Source: Acholoe squamosa
Taxonomy: Eukaryota; Annelida; Polychaeta; Phyllodocida; Polynoidae
Assembly (NCBI GenBank): GCA_949317995.1
Contig: OX439036.1
Coordinates: forward strand, 103,461,891-103,525,890
Length of the DNA stretch: 64,000 bases
Direction: 5' to 3'
Below are positions 33,854 to 45,793 of the stretch, in pieces. The position numbers were made by a program, and so were the translations under genes. Position 1 is the first letter of the stretch, and each line of letters opens with the position of its first letter. The notes beneath the pieces are model-generated. The model was given only the letters and a program-made list of their open reading frames with translations, was not told where the DNA came from and ran no database searches.

Positions 33854-34125
33854 GTGAGTAATGGTTGTTTAACGCCAAGCCGACAGCTAAGGTCATATTC
33901 ATGGCGGAAAAAGTACATTAGACATCACGTCACAAAGGAATACATGTGCCTGTGCCCGTGCATATGGACACCAGACACATGTAAGAAAGAGGGGACAGGA
34001 AAGAGGAGATTCAAGGAATGAATATGTGCCAGTGCCCGCGCATATGGACACCACCCACACTCAGAGAGGATAGAAAAGCAAGACATAGACCCCTTTTAAA
34101 GATGGCCTGGGGCTGGGGAGGCCCG
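33854..34125 (-). mobile_element. S3 retroposon, TSD 14 bp
   Basis: Nearly identical to the S3 copy at 25460-25741. TSD AGATTGGTTGGTGA lies at 33840-33853 and 34126-34139. Confidence 0.93.
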
Positions 34126-34139
34126 AGATTGGTTGGTGA

Positions 34140-34560
34140 TATCAAAACAATTAAAAGACTGCATTTGAATTTCATCCAATCAGAAGACAGCTTAGATTCA
34201 TGTCCTCTGAAATGAGATTTCAGAGATCCTCTGATCTCTGAAAGGTGGTTTGTCTAGAAAAGGCTAGAGGGCAGCACAAGGCATGCTTAATTTCACCTGC
34301 TGAAGCCTGAACTATGCTCAGCCTTATGCTCCATAGAAGTAGAAAGGGCATGTTGTAAGGGTATCTATGATTAATGTAATTCCCTCTATCTACATTATGA
34401 CCACAAGATGGAAGTTGCCTCTGAGATGTCTGACTTTTGAGAAAGTTTGAACATCTGAAAATAGACGGACCTCTGAAGGTCTGACATCTCTGCAATCTCA
34501 AGAGTTTATTAAAAAATGTCAACTTAGCAACATGTACCCACTTTATCCTATGGAAAACTC
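34140..34560. other. Non-coding spacer
   Basis: No gene recognised. It has several short CTCTGAAA / TTTCAGAG words in both orientations (for example 34204-34243) that can form a small hairpin. Confidence 0.4.
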
Positions 34561-36608
34561 CAAACTGTAGCCAGCTATACTAATCTAAATTATACTGAGG
34601 GTTTATGCAGAATTCCTCCATCAATTTGAACGTTACAGCATGTACCCACCTGTTCCTACATAAACCCTGTGTCCATCTCGACCCATGCCTTCGCCCATCA
34701 TAGTGGAGGCTTATGGAGAAATGTTGCATCAATTTAAAGTTGGGATCATGTACCTAGTCGCTCCTATACTAACTATGTTGATCCCGAGCAGTGCCCTCGC
34801 CCATCATATGAGAGCCAGACTGCATATATTAAAGTGAATTTGCTCAAAACATTAGCCGGGCACACTTATCTCAAAAGTAGTGGAGGCTTATGGAGAAATC
34901 CTGCATCGATTGCAAGTTTGGATCATGTACCCAGTCGTTCCTATACAAACTCTATGTCCATCCTGACCCATGCCCTCACCCGTCATATGAGAGCCGCATT
35001 GCATATATTAATGTGAATTTGCTCAAAACATTAGCCGGGCACACTAATCTAAAAAATAATGGAGGCTTATGGAGAAATCCTCCATCGATTTCAAGTTTGG
35101 ATCATGTACCCAGTCGTTCCTATACAAACTCTATGTCCATCCTGACCCATGCCCTCACTCGTCATATGAGAGCCGCACTGCATATATTGATGTGAATTTG
35201 CTCAAACATTAGCCGGGCACACTAATCTCAAAAATAGTGGAGGCTTATGGAGAAATCCTCCATCGATTTCAAGTTTGGATCATGTACCCAGTCGTTCCTA
35301 TACAAACTCTATGTCCATCCTGACCCATGCCCTCACCCATCATCTGAGAGCCGGACTGAATGTATCAATGTTAATTTGCTCAAAACATTAGCCGGGCACA
35401 CTAATCTCAAAAATAGTGGAGACTTATGGAGAAATCCTGCATTGATTTCAAGTTTGGATCATGTACCCAGTCGTTCCTATACAAACCCTATGTCCATCCT
35501 GACCCATGCCCTCACCTGTCATATGAGATTTGGTTTGGTTTGGTTGATTTTACGTCCACTAATAGTACTTAAAAGTTAGCAGACATTTCTGTGGTTCGCG
35601 GACAACAAGTCCTTTCTTTTCTTTTTGGACAGGTTTTTAAAAGCTGCTTGTCCAAACAGCTAGACAGGTATTTATATGCTGCTTGCCCGACACAGCAGTG
35701 ACCGAATCTATGAATGATCGAATCTATGAGATGAATGACCGCATCTATGAGGAGGGGTGAGGGGGAAAACCGCTACCGGGGCTTCATTCCCCTACTCTTT
35801 TCGAAGGATAGCAAGTGTTCTTTTATTTGCCTGGTCCTATAGACGTAGCTGTCTAGACGTGGTTCACTGAGGGGGAATCCCATGGCAAAAGGCAAGCATG
35901 TACGCCCAGGCCCGCGCATATGGACACCAGCTGCCCACATGCTCACCCCAAGACACAAGAAACCCCAAGTTTGTCGCCTTTTACGAATCTGGTATGCCCA
36001 CTGGTAGAATGGAAGGAGGAAAATTCCTCCTTCGTGGACTCCCAATGAAGTTATTCTGCTCCTCCATGCCCTCACATGAAGGTCCCCACTCCACAGGGAG
36101 AGCCGCACTGCATATATTAATGTGAATTTGCTCAAAACATTAGCCGGGCACACTAATCTCAAAAATAGTGGAGGCTTATGGAGAAATCCTCCATCGATTT
36201 CAAGTTTGGATCATGTACCCAGTCATTCCTATACAAACTCTATGTCCATCCTGACCCATGCCCTCACCTGTCATATGAGAGCCGCACTGCATATATTAAT
36301 GTGAATTTGCTCAAAACATTAGCCGGGCACACTAATTTAAAAAATAGGGGAGGCTTATGGAGAAATCCTCCATCGATTTCAAGTTTGGATCATGTACCCA
36401 GTCGTTCCTATACAAACTATGTTGATCCCGAGCAGTGCCCTCACCCATCATATGAGAGCCGCACTGCATATATTAATGTGAATTTGCTCAAAACATTAGC
36501 CGGGCACACTAATCTCAAAAATAGTGGAGGCTTATGGAGAAATCCTCCATCGATTTCAAGTTTGGATCATGTACCCAGTCGTTCCTATACAAACTCTATG
36601 TCCATCCT
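34561..36608. repeat. 179-bp satellite array, split by S5
   Basis: ATTAGCCGGGCAC recurs at 34851, 35030, 35208, 35387, 36139, 36318 and 36495, giving a 177-179 bp period. A more diverged unit precedes 34700. Related single copies lie in introns and flanks near 30700 and 33670 (AGTAGCCGGGCATGCC, AGTAGCCGAGCTTGCC), so the array may have grown from sequence native to this locus. Long frames here are products of the repeat, not genes. Confidence 0.92.
35529..36097 (-). mobile_element. S5 retroposon in the 179-bp satellite
   Basis: Same structure as the copy at 28440. The satellite unit resumes after it with at most a 3-4 bp overlap (AGA), so the target duplication is very short. Confidence 0.88.
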
Positions 36609-36739
36609 CTAGGGTGCAATGCTGATTGACACATTGCCCATATATCCTCTATGGGGAAGTGGTGATTGGCACATTACCAATATATCCTCTATGGGGCAAT
36701 GCTGATTGACACATTATCCATAATATCCTCTATGATGCA

Positions 36740-36918
36740 TTGATTGATTGATTTGTGTTTTACAGCACTTTAGCGGCACTAAGTGGCTATCCCATGCTTC
36801 ACAGGTTGATAATTTAATAGAGGAATGTGTCGGTGCCCGCGCATATGTGCACCACACACATCCTGAGGGGATAGGAAAGAGGAGATATAGACCCTTTTAA
36901 GTGGGCTAGGGAAGCCCG
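36740..36918 (-). mobile_element. S1 retroposon in minisatellite, TSD 13 bp
   Basis: TSD CCTCTATGATGCA lies at 36727-36739 and 36919-36931. Full length. Confidence 0.92.
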
Positions 36919-37496
36919 CCTCTATGATGCAATGCTGATTGACACATTATCCATAATATCCTCAAGGGTGCAATCCTGATTGGCCAGTTACCCATATATC
37001 CTCTATGGGGCAAAGGTGATTGGCACATTACAAATATATCCTCTATGGGGCAATGCTGATTGACACATTATCCATAATATCCTCCATGGTGCGATGCTGA
37101 TTGACACATTAACCATAATATCCTCTAGGGTGCAATGCTGATTGACACATTAACCATAATATCCTCTAGGGTGCAATGCTGATTGACACATTGCCCATAT
37201 ATCCTCTATGGGGCAATGGTGATTGGCACATTACCAATATATCCTCTATGGGGCAATGCTGATTGACACATTATCCATAATATCCTCTATGGTGCAATGC
37301 TGATTGACACATTAACCATAATATCCTCTAGGGTGCAATGCTGATTGGCCAATTGCTGATATATCCTCTATGGGGCAATGGTGATTGGCACATTACCAAT
37401 AATTATATCCTCTATGGGGCAATGGTGATTGACACATTAACCATAATATCCTGTAGGGTGCAATGCTGATTGGCCAATTGCCGATATATCCTCTAT

Positions 37497-37681
37497 AGTT
37501 AATTGATTGATTGATTTGTGTTTTACAGCACTTTAGCGGCACTAAGTGGCTATCCCGTGCTTCACAGGTTGATAATTTAACAAAGGAATGTGTCAGTGCC
37601 CGCGCATATGTGCACCACACACATTCTGAGGGGATAGGAAAGAGGAGATATAGACCCTTTTAAGTGGGCTAGGGAAGCCCG
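37497..37681 (-). mobile_element. S1 retroposon in minisatellite
   Basis: Full length, flanked by TATATCCTCTAT at 37485-37496 and 37682-37693. Because the target is itself repeated, the TSD call is weaker. Confidence 0.88.
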
Positions 37682-37920
37682 TATATCCTCTATGGGGCAA
37701 TGGTGATTGGCCCATTACCAATATATCCGCTATGGTGCACTGCTGATTGACACATCGCCCATATATCCTCTATGGGGCAATGGTGATTGACACATTATCC
37801 ATAATATCCTCTAGGGTGCAATGCTGATTGACACATTGCCCATATATCCTCTATGGGGCAATGGTGATTGGCACATTACCAATAATTATATCCTCTATGG
37901 GGCAATTGTGATTGACACAT

Positions 37921-39031
37921 TCAGACAGAGATATCCCACTTTTAGCTTATCTGGAAGCTTGGGAGTGTTAAATGTGAGGACCTAAGTTCCTGTTGGGATG
38001 GTATTACCATCCCTTTTTGTAATGAACCTCCTCACACCAACAACTCCCTGGGATGAAAGCTCCTCACAAATTTCATCCTCGTCGATGCCATCAAGGTCTC
38101 TAGTCCGGATCACTCCCTTACTAGAGTTGAGGGATCGATGAGGTGTCACCTTCATGCCCACTCCTGCCATTTGATTCGCTGCCAAAAGGTTCCTAGAGTG
38201 TGCCTGGTTGGCACACTCTACAAGTATCTGTCGAGATTTTAGTTTTTTAATAGAGATCACCTCGCCAGCAATCCCCAAAATGCCCTTATGGATGGCATAT
38301 GGAGACAGCTTAGACAAAGGTGCCCCTTCATCAACAGACTCTAGAACGAGAAATTTCGGCCAATATCCATTCATATCCATTGTCTTTTTCTTCGTCTTCA
38401 TTGGATAGTTTCTGTTTTTTGGGCTGTTGGGTATCCATAGGGTTTTTAGAGAGGGTTCATCGTGGTTGCTCCCCACCCACCACCGTAGTCCCAATTTAAG
38501 GGGATGTGAATTCACACACCAGGGACTACATACCACGATATACTCAAGCAAGTGGGGCTTACTCGATTGACCCTAGCCGCAGCCTTCCAAGAGTGAGAAG
38601 AAAACAAGTTTTATAGAGGAACAAAATCTAGGAAAATAAATGTGTGAAATGACTTTGATGAATTATGATAGATGAATCTTGGGGCTTTGCACGACCAGCC
38701 GGTTGATTGGAGTGAGCCACTCCAACCTCTCATCTAGCTGAAGAAGGAGCCAAAGTCACCGTATTGCCCTAGGGACTCAGGTGACCAGGATCTCTTCCTC
38801 CCATTCACGAGTCGCGACTCACGGCAAACAAGTCGCCCTCTTCAATGCAGAGGGAGCATAAAGCCTATATTAGCGACCGGACTCTGCAGTCGGGAAAGAG
38901 GGACAGAAAGATTAGAACAGACCCATTTGCGAAGGGCTAGGGAAACCCACTGAGTGAGAATGAAGAACAGATAAAAGAGAGGACAGAAAAGGGAGACCAG
39001 ACCCCTTTTAAAAATGGGTTGGGGAGACCCG
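37921..39031 (-). mobile_element. LINE L-D2: 5' UTR and N-terminal half of ORF1
   Basis: 5' end CGGGTCTCCCCAACCC at 39031. ORF1 on minus begins near MDMNGYWPKFLVLES (about 38380) and reads GILGIAGEVISIKKLKS and SSKGVIRTRDLDGIDEDEIC, clearly related to L-A ORF1. A frame break occurs near 37982 and the element stops at the minisatellite. It lies within L-D3. Confidence 0.85.
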
Positions 39032-39560
39032 CCTGGAGATGAGTCTTTTGCCTGCTCGAGAGCATGGTGTAACTCAGCCATTGTGAACAGCTTGTTGTAT
39101 GCTTCCACGTTGTCAGAGTGCAGGTTTAATGGGTTCATCTCCTTCCTTTCTTTATGTTGGCGGAATTCGTCTTGGTAGTTGGCACTGGAGGAGACTTTGC
39201 TGAAGTGATCAGCAAGAGAATCCACAATCTCTTGTGTCGTCTCCAAAGTCTCATCACCAACCTTGATGTGGGTTGCTGTGGGAGTCGGTTTTCCATTGAG
39301 CTTCTTCACCTTTTGATATACCCTTTTCAGGGGGGTGGAGGTGTCGATGGTATTGACATACTCACGGAATGACTCACGCTTCACGTTGTTGTACACCAGT
39401 TTGGTTCTGGCTTGTTCTTGGTAATATGCTAGCATATTTCCCAAGTTCATGTTGCTCTCAAACTTTCTCAGTGCCTTCCTTCTGAGTCTTCGTGACTCGC
39501 GGCACTCATCGCAGGTTTGGCACGAGGTTGTTTGGAGGTTTTCGGGATGCACCAGAGGAG
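39032..39560 (-). mobile_element. LINE L-D3 ORF2 fragment (endonuclease-RT linker)
   Basis: Minus-strand frame with DECRESRRLRRKALRKFES, STPLKRVYQKVKKLNGK and HHALEQAKDSSPG, parallel to the linker of L-A, L-B and L-C up to the start of the RT domain. L-D2 abuts at SSPG. The upstream side ends near 39560 beside a plus-strand exon. Confidence 0.8.
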
Positions 39561-39570
39561 GTCGGAAGCA

Positions 39571-39702
39571 TGGGGGCGCCACCAGTACTGCCGATCATAT
39601 ATGCGGATGCATCGCCGACTTCACATCAGTGACAGTCATGGCAGCACAGGGGTCACAGGCTCCTGAGCTGCTGAGGCTTGATGAATCTCCCCAGTGCTCT
39701 AG
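39571..39702 (+). CDS. Possible coding exon of unknown gene
   Basis: Open frame MGATSTADHICGCIADFTSV.. ending LDESPQCS just before a consensus GTGAGT donor at 39703. No domain recognised and no partner exon found. The left side is obscured by the L-D3 junction. Confidence 0.35.
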
Positions 39703-40205
39703 GTGAGTCTAATGTTGAATTAAATACACAAATGGATGCCCAGTCCCACTGTAGTTTGTCAAACAGTATTTATGGCTGTTAGGTTTTCTGTCCATGAATT
39801 GCCAAATTACCCCATTATCACCCATGTAAACACAGACCACCTGAGTTGCAGCAAGTGGAACACTGAATCATGTGAATGGTCCATGGACTCTGACTTCTCT
39901 AAATGATTCTCCATGGTTTTATCACGAATCCTCCTGTATAGCCAACTGAAGTAAAACAGTCAAAAGTCAATGTCATCTCTTTAAGGCCCTAAAATTAGGG
40001 AGTGGTCATTATTTATCAAAGGGGGGGGGGGTTTAGCGCGGATACATGCACCCCCCTCAGCGACAGTCAAAAAGAGGGTAAATTTTTTTAGCCCCCCCTC
40101 TCAAGAGGGGTCCACATTTCTTTAGCCCCCTCCTCGGGAGGGGTCTGAATTTTTTACGCCCCCCTCAAAACCCACCACCCCCCGGTGATAATAACGATCA
40201 CTCGC

Positions 40206-40527
40206 TTAGGGAGTGATCATTTTTTAACAGGGGGGCTGGTGGGTTTGAGGGGGGGTTCAGAATTTTTTCAACCCCTTCACCAGGGGGGTCAGAATGTTTT
40301 TGCCCCCTTAACTAGGGGGGTCAAAATAATTGCACCTGTTTTCAGTGAAAAAGCCCGCGTGTTACTATAGGTTAAAAAGGCGCGTCCGCATGCGATTTTC
40401 GCCTCCCGAGGGGGGGGTCAAAAAATTTTTGACCCGTCGAGAGGGGGGGCGGAATCTTTTTCGCGCGTCCGCGCGCAAACCCACCAGCCCCCCCCCGCCC
40501 GGTTGTTAAAAAATGATCACTCCCTTA
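40206..40527. mobile_element. MITE with ~24-bp TIRs, G/C-run interior
   Basis: TTAGGGAGTGATCATTTTTT at 40206 and its near-exact inverted copy ending at 40527. The interior has runs of G and C with TTTTTGACC- and TTTTTCAACCCC-like blocks. The adjoining 39995-40205 region has related ends (AACGATCACTCGCTTA) and may be a sister copy. Confidence 0.65.
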
Positions 40528-40696
40528 GTAGTCAGTTTACATAGCAAAAGTGAATTGTTAACAGTCAGTCAGTCACTGATCAGTCTGGCAACAATGCCAA
40601 TGGCCTTGTCAAAATGTATATTGCTGGGGAGTGTTTGGTGTATATTCGGGTTAGGCAGGGAGTGTTCGGTGGATGTTCGGGTTTAGGCGGGAAGTG

Positions 40697-41243
40697 TTTG
40701 TTTGTTTGTTTGTTTAGTTTTACGTCCGGGGGCCATCAAGGAACTCAGACATTCAAGGTTTCTCGGACATCAAGTCCTTTCTTTTCTTTTTGGACAGGTA
40801 TTTATATGCTGCTTGCCCGACACAGCAGTGACCGAATCTATGAATGACCGAATCTATGAGATGAATGACCGAATCTATGAGGAGGGTCGAGGGGGAAAAC
40901 CGCTTCCAGGGGTTCATTCCCCTACTCTTTTCGAAGGATATCAAGTGTTCTTTTATTTGCCTGGTCCCATAGGCAGTGCCAGACAAACCACAGCCTTTGA
41001 TCACTCAGACGTGGTTCACTGAGGGGGAATCCCATGGCAAAAAACAAGCATGTAAGCCCAGGCCCGTGCATATGGACACCAGCTGCCCACATGCTCACCC
41101 CAAGACACAAGAAACCCCAAGTTTGTCGCCTTTTACGAATCTGGTATGCCCACTGTTAGTATGGAAGGAGATTTCTCCTTGTGGACTCCCAATGAAGTTA
41201 TTCTGCTCCTTCATGCCCTCACATGAAGGTCCCCACTCCACAG
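40697..41243 (-). mobile_element. S4 retroposon in the 31-bp minisatellite
   Basis: Full S4 with some small deletions near 41155-41180. The flanks AGGCGGGAAGTG at 40685-40696 and 41242-41253 are either a TSD or neighbouring repeat units. Confidence 0.9.
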
Positions 41244-41253
41244 GCGGGAAGTG

Positions 41254-41718
41254 TTCAGTGGATGTTCGGGTTAGGCGGGGAGTGTTCGGTGGATGTTTGG
41301 GTTAGGCGGGATGTATTTGGTATATGTTCGGGTTAGTCGGGATGTATTTGGTATATGTTCGGATTAGGTGAGATGTATTTGGTATATGTTCGGCAGGATG
41401 TATTTGGTATATGTTAGGCGGGATGTATTTGGTATACATGTATATGTTCGGGTTAGATGGGGAGTGTTTGGTGTATATTCGGGTTAGGCAGGGAGTGTTC
41501 AGTGGATGTTCGGGTTTAGGCAGGAAGTGTTCGGTGGATGTTCGGGTTAGGCGGGAAGTGTTCGGTGGATGTTCGGGTTAGGCAGGGAGTGTTCGGTGGA
41601 TGTTCGGGTTTAGGCAAGAAGTGTTTGGTGGATGTTCGGGTTAGGCGGGGAGTGTTTGGTGGATGTTCGGGTTTAGGTGGGGAGTGTTTGGTGGATGTTC
41701 GGGTTTAGGCGGGAAGTG
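41254..41718. repeat. 31-bp minisatellite (GTTCGGGTTAGGCGGGGAGT unit), main block
   Basis: Units GTTCGG(G)TTAGGCGGG.AGTG followed by TTCGGTGGAT. The same array continues at 40625-40696 (before S4) and 45042-45165 (after L-C2), showing one array split by two insertions. Confidence 0.9.
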
Positions 41719-44700
41719 TTTGTTTGTTTAGTTTTACGTACGGTGGCCATCGAGGAACTCAGACATTCAAGAATTTTAAACTATTCAATAGTAATGGAAG
41801 GCTGCGGGCCTACCTCGGGTTTGCGCATATGAGTGGGTGTGTGTGTGTGTGCGCGCGTGCATATATTTATGAGTCTGCTTGTAGCAGTGGGACACGGCTC
41901 GTAGTGGTGAAATACCACTCGTGGCTCAAGGCCCCTCTTTATCGTGCTGCCTCACGCAGGTAACATGTCGCAAACTGTAGACACATCACCCGGTCGGTCA
42001 CATTATCCTGACACCGACGGACCAGCCATTTTTCGATTTTTTTTTTTTTTTTTAAATTATATGTATGTATGATCTATATGTACTTATATAAGTTTGATTC
42101 TTTGAGGAAGTTCAGGAGTTCTTTTGTTTCTATTGTGTTGAAGACAGCTTTCAGTGTTGTTGCATTTTTAAGATATTTTCTTCTGTTGCTTGCAGTCCTT
42201 CGACAGTTGAGCAAGATATGCTTAACTGTGAGTTCAGTCTTGCATTCTTGGCACATTGGTAGGGCTTCACATTTCAGATGGTGTTCGTGTGTAAGCCTTG
42301 TGTGGCCAATTCGTAGACGTGTTAGTTTCACTTCATCTGATCTGGATAGTTTTCTTTTTTCATCCTTTCCTTTCAGTTGAGGCTGAATGGAGTGTAGCTT
42401 GTTCTCATGCTGCTTGTTCCAGTCAGCTTGCCATTTCAGTTTCACATATTTCTTGATGGTTGATGTCAGGTCCGTGTGTGGGATTGGCACTTCTCGAGGT
42501 GTCAATTTCAGTGCTGACTTTGCCGCTTCATCTGCTGCCTTGTTTCCGTCTATGCCAATATGGCTCGGCAGCCAGCAGAAAACCACATCTTTCTTTGCTT
42601 TCTCAAGGTTGTTGGTTTTGTCCCTGATATCTTGTATCAAAGGATTATTTGGTTCATATTGGTTCATTGCTTCAAGGCATGACTTGGAGTCTGACAGAGC
42701 AATTAATTTCTGGTGAGTTGATATCCTGGCATATTCTAGAGCATGTAGCAAGGCGCTAGCCTCTGCCGTGAAAATGCTGGCTTTGGGATGGAGGCCTCTT
42801 TTCAGGTTGCCATATGGCGTGTGTACTCCATAGCCTACTTTGTCACCCTCCTTAGAACCATCTGTGAACACCGCCAGGTGTTCACTATGGTCTTTTTCTA
42901 TCCCATGGAGTTGATCTTTAAAGGTCACTGAGTCTGTTTCTGCCTTTTTGTTTTTGCACAGGGTGAAGATGATCTTTGGTTTCATTTGTAGCCATGGGGG
43001 ATTATCGGGTGGTTTTATCTCCCTGGTTTTGATCACATCTAATTTTGCTGCTTTCATAGGTCTTTTCACTCTGTACGAGTATGGTTGGGTCATGTTCGGT
43101 TTTTTCCTGTACACTGAATTGTTTTCGGTGAACAGTGTCTCATATGTTGGGTTTCTTTTGTTTGATCTTACTTTAACTGCGTACTGCATAGACAGCATTT
43201 CTCGCCTAAGCTCAAGGGGGGCGATTTTTGCCTCCACCTCTAGACTTTTTCCTGGAGATGTACGGAATGCCCCCAGGCATAATCTCAGTCCCTGGTTCTG
43301 GATAGGCTTCAACCTGTCCAAGTAGCTGGGGCAAGCTGATCCATATATGAAAGAGCCATAGTCTAGTCTAGACTGGATGTAGGCCCTGTACAAGATCAGT
43401 AATATTTCTTTGTCGGCACCCCAGTCGGTGTGGGAAAGCACTTTCAGGAGATTCATGGCTTTTTGACATTTCCTCCTCAAGTATTCGATGTGTGGTTTGA
43501 AGTTGAGTATTTTGTCAAATATCAGCCCCAGGAACTTCACTTCTTCTTTGACTTCGAGTGCCGTGTTCTGGAGGTAGAGCGTTGGTTTTTCTCTACATCC
43601 TCTTCTGCGACAGAAGTGGACACAGGTGGTTTTGGTCTGTGAGAACTTGAAGCCGTTTTGGCAGCTCCAGGTTCCAAGGTGGTTCAGGGCCTGTTGAAGC
43701 TTTCTTTCAATAGTTTGAATATGCCTCGATCTGTAGCAAATGACAAAGTCATCCACATACAAAGAGCAATTGATGTCATTTTGTAAGTTTTTGGTTATTT
43801 CATTAATCTTTATGCCAAACAGGGTCACAGAGAGGACACAGCCCTGGGGGACACCCATTTCTTGTTCTACTCTGTCTGAGAGAGTAGTGCCAAGGCGTAC
43901 ACTGAATACTCTGTTGGCAAGAAATTTTGATACAAACATGGGAAGCCTTCCACGGAGCCCTAGTTTGTGAATGTCTTTCAGGATTCCATGTTTCCATGTG
44001 GTGTCATAGGCCTTCTCCAGGTCGAAGAAGATGGCAACCACATGTTCATTATTTGCAAATCCCTTTCTGATGTAACTTTCTAACCTGACAAGATGGTCTG
44101 TCGTGCTACGATTTTTCCGGAATCCTGACTGAAGTGGATTCATGAGATCATTAGACTCAAGGTACCACATCAGTCGGTTGTTCACCATTCTTTCCATAGT
44201 TTTGGCAAGGCAGCTTGTCATTGCTATGGGTCTATAGTTACAGGCTTCACTGTGGTCTTTTCCTGGTTTCGGGATGGGTACGACCAATGCCTCTGCCCAA
44301 GATCTGGGATATTTCCCATTTACCCAGATATCATTCAAGATATCCAGTAGCAGGTTCAGTTGATTGGCAGGGAGATGTTTCAGCATTTGGTAGTGGATCT
44401 CATCCGGTCCTGGGCTCGAGTCTTTTGAGCCATTCAGTGCATGTTTCAATTCACCAATGTTAAAAGTTATAGTTCTCTTTATTATCTGAGGAGAAGTTGG
44501 GTTTGTGTAATTCTTCTCTTTCTTTATGTCTCAGGAATGTGTGGCTGCAGTTTTCAATTGACGAGGTTTTGCGGAATTGCTTCGCCAGTGCATTTGCAAT
44601 TTCTTGCTTTGTTCTTTTGGGTTCGCCCCCAACTCTCAGGTGGTGTATTGTTGGGTTGTTGGCCTTACCTTTCATTCTATTTACTGCTTGCCAGATCTTT

Positions 44701-45025
44701 TTCATGGATTTGGACAAGGGGAGAGATTTAACATAATTTTGGAAAGATTCTCTTTTAGTTGTTTTCAGCGTTAATTTGGTTTTCGCCCTTGTCTGGAGGA
44801 AGTTGTACATGTTTTCTGGGATTATGTTGTTGTTAAATTTTCTGAGGGCCCTCTTGCGTTCCTTCCGAGCTGCTTTGCATTTGTCGTCGTACCATGGACG
44901 AGATTCTTTGGAGGGCTTTTTTGATGTTATCGGGATGCTCATCTTGCTTATCTCCAAAAGGGTATCTGTAAAGTATTGGATGGCATCCCTCTTCTCAGCC
45001 ACATGTTCCCATGGCAGGAAGGAAG
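41719..45025 (-). mobile_element. LINE L-C2, 5'-truncated, in minisatellite
   Basis: GTTT tail at left. The target TTTAGGCGGGAAGTG lies at 41704-41718 and, with one extra A, at 45026-45041. It carries the same 330-bp 3' UTR as L-C1 with a poly-T stretch near 42037. Confidence 0.92.
42074..45002 (-). pseudogene. L-C2 ORF2: linker, RT and RNase H, one frameshift
   Basis: RT motifs FFDLEKAYDTTW, GVPQGCVLSVTLF and SLYVDDFVI; RNase H FTDGSKEGD, TAEASAL, SDSKSCL and H.GIDGNKAADEA; C-terminal Cys/His motif CQECKTELTVKHILLNC. A single extra base in a T run near 44461 shifts the frame between the linker (45002-44460) and the RT part (44449-42074). The endonuclease is lost through 5' truncation. Confidence 0.9.
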
Positions 45026-45041
45026 TTTAAGGCGGGAAGTG

Positions 45042-45253
45042 TTCGTTGGATGTTCAGGTTAGGCGGGGAGTGTTTGGTGGATGTTCGGGTTAGGCAGGAT
45101 GTATTTGGCATATGTTCGGGCTAGGCGGGATGTATTTGGTATATGTTAGGCGCGATGTTTGGCATATATGTAAAAAGTGATGGAGTAACACGCCATCCTT
45201 CCTAAAATGTGATGGTGTGACACCCTAAAAATTTTGAGCACCCATTTAAATAC
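45042..45253. repeat. Minisatellite end and conserved flank
   Basis: Minisatellite units run to about 45165. TGATGGTGTGACACCCTAAA (from 45210) follows; the same flank occurs inverted at 60945-60972 beside another copy of the minisatellite. Confidence 0.75.
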
Positions 45254-45793
45254 ATTGATTGATTGATTTGTGTTTTACAGCACTTTAGCGGCACTAAGTG
45301 GCTATCCCGTGCTTCACAGGTTGATAATTTAACAGAGGAATATGTCAGTGCCCGCGCATATGTGCACCACACACATCCTGATTTTTGTTTGTTTGTTTGT
45401 TTAGTTTTACGTCCGGGGGCCATAAAGGAACTCAGACATTCAAGGTTTCTCGGACATTAAGTCCTTTCTTTTCTGTTTGGACAGGTATTTATATGCTGCT
45501 TGCCCGAAACAGCAGTGACCGAATCTATGAATGATCGAATCTATGAGATGAATGACCGCATCTATGAGGAGGGGTGAGGGGGAAAACTGCTACCGGGGCT
45601 TCATTTCCCTACTCTTTTCGAAGGATAGCAAGTGTTCTTTTATTTGCCTGGTCCCATAGGCAGGGCCAGACAAACCACGGCCTTTGAGCACTCAGACGTG
45701 GTTCACTGAGGGGGAATCCCATGGCAAAAGACAAGCATGTAGGGGATAGGAAAGAGGAGATATAGACCCTTTTAAGTGGGCTAGGGAAGCCCG
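45254..45793 (-). mobile_element. S1 retroposon with S4 nested inside, TSD 12 bp
   Basis: S1 tail and hairpin at the left; head GGCTAGGGAAGCCCG at the right end. TSD CCATTTAAATAC lies at 45242-45253 and 45794-45805. Confidence 0.92.
45381..45740 (-). mobile_element. S4 retroposon, 5'-truncated, nested in S1
   Basis: GTTT tail to GACAAGCATGT; S1 sequence resumes at GGGGATAGG. No clear TSD. Confidence 0.85.

Larger units (their letters stand above)
36609..37920. repeat. ~40-bp minisatellite
   Basis: About 25 units built on ATATCCTCTATGGGGCAATG followed by a TGATTG(A/G)CACATTA block, 37-43 bp each. Two subtypes (TGATTGACAC and TGATTGGCAC) alternate. Two S1 copies are inserted. Confidence 0.92.

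Noticed and set aside
34834-36612. Repeated long frames (MEKSSIDFKFGSCTQSFLYK type) across 34.8-36.6 kb
   Set aside because: They follow the 179-bp satellite in several frames and run into S5; they are products of tandem repetition, not genes.
36609-37920. CRISPR-like look of regular short repeats
   Set aside because: Units are contiguous ~40-bp minisatellite copies with no unique spacers, in an animal genome, with no cas genes.
40600-41720. GGGTTAGGC runs as interstitial telomere sequence
   Set aside because: The unit is a 31-bp GTTCGGGTTAGGCGGG-type minisatellite, not TTAGGG arrays.
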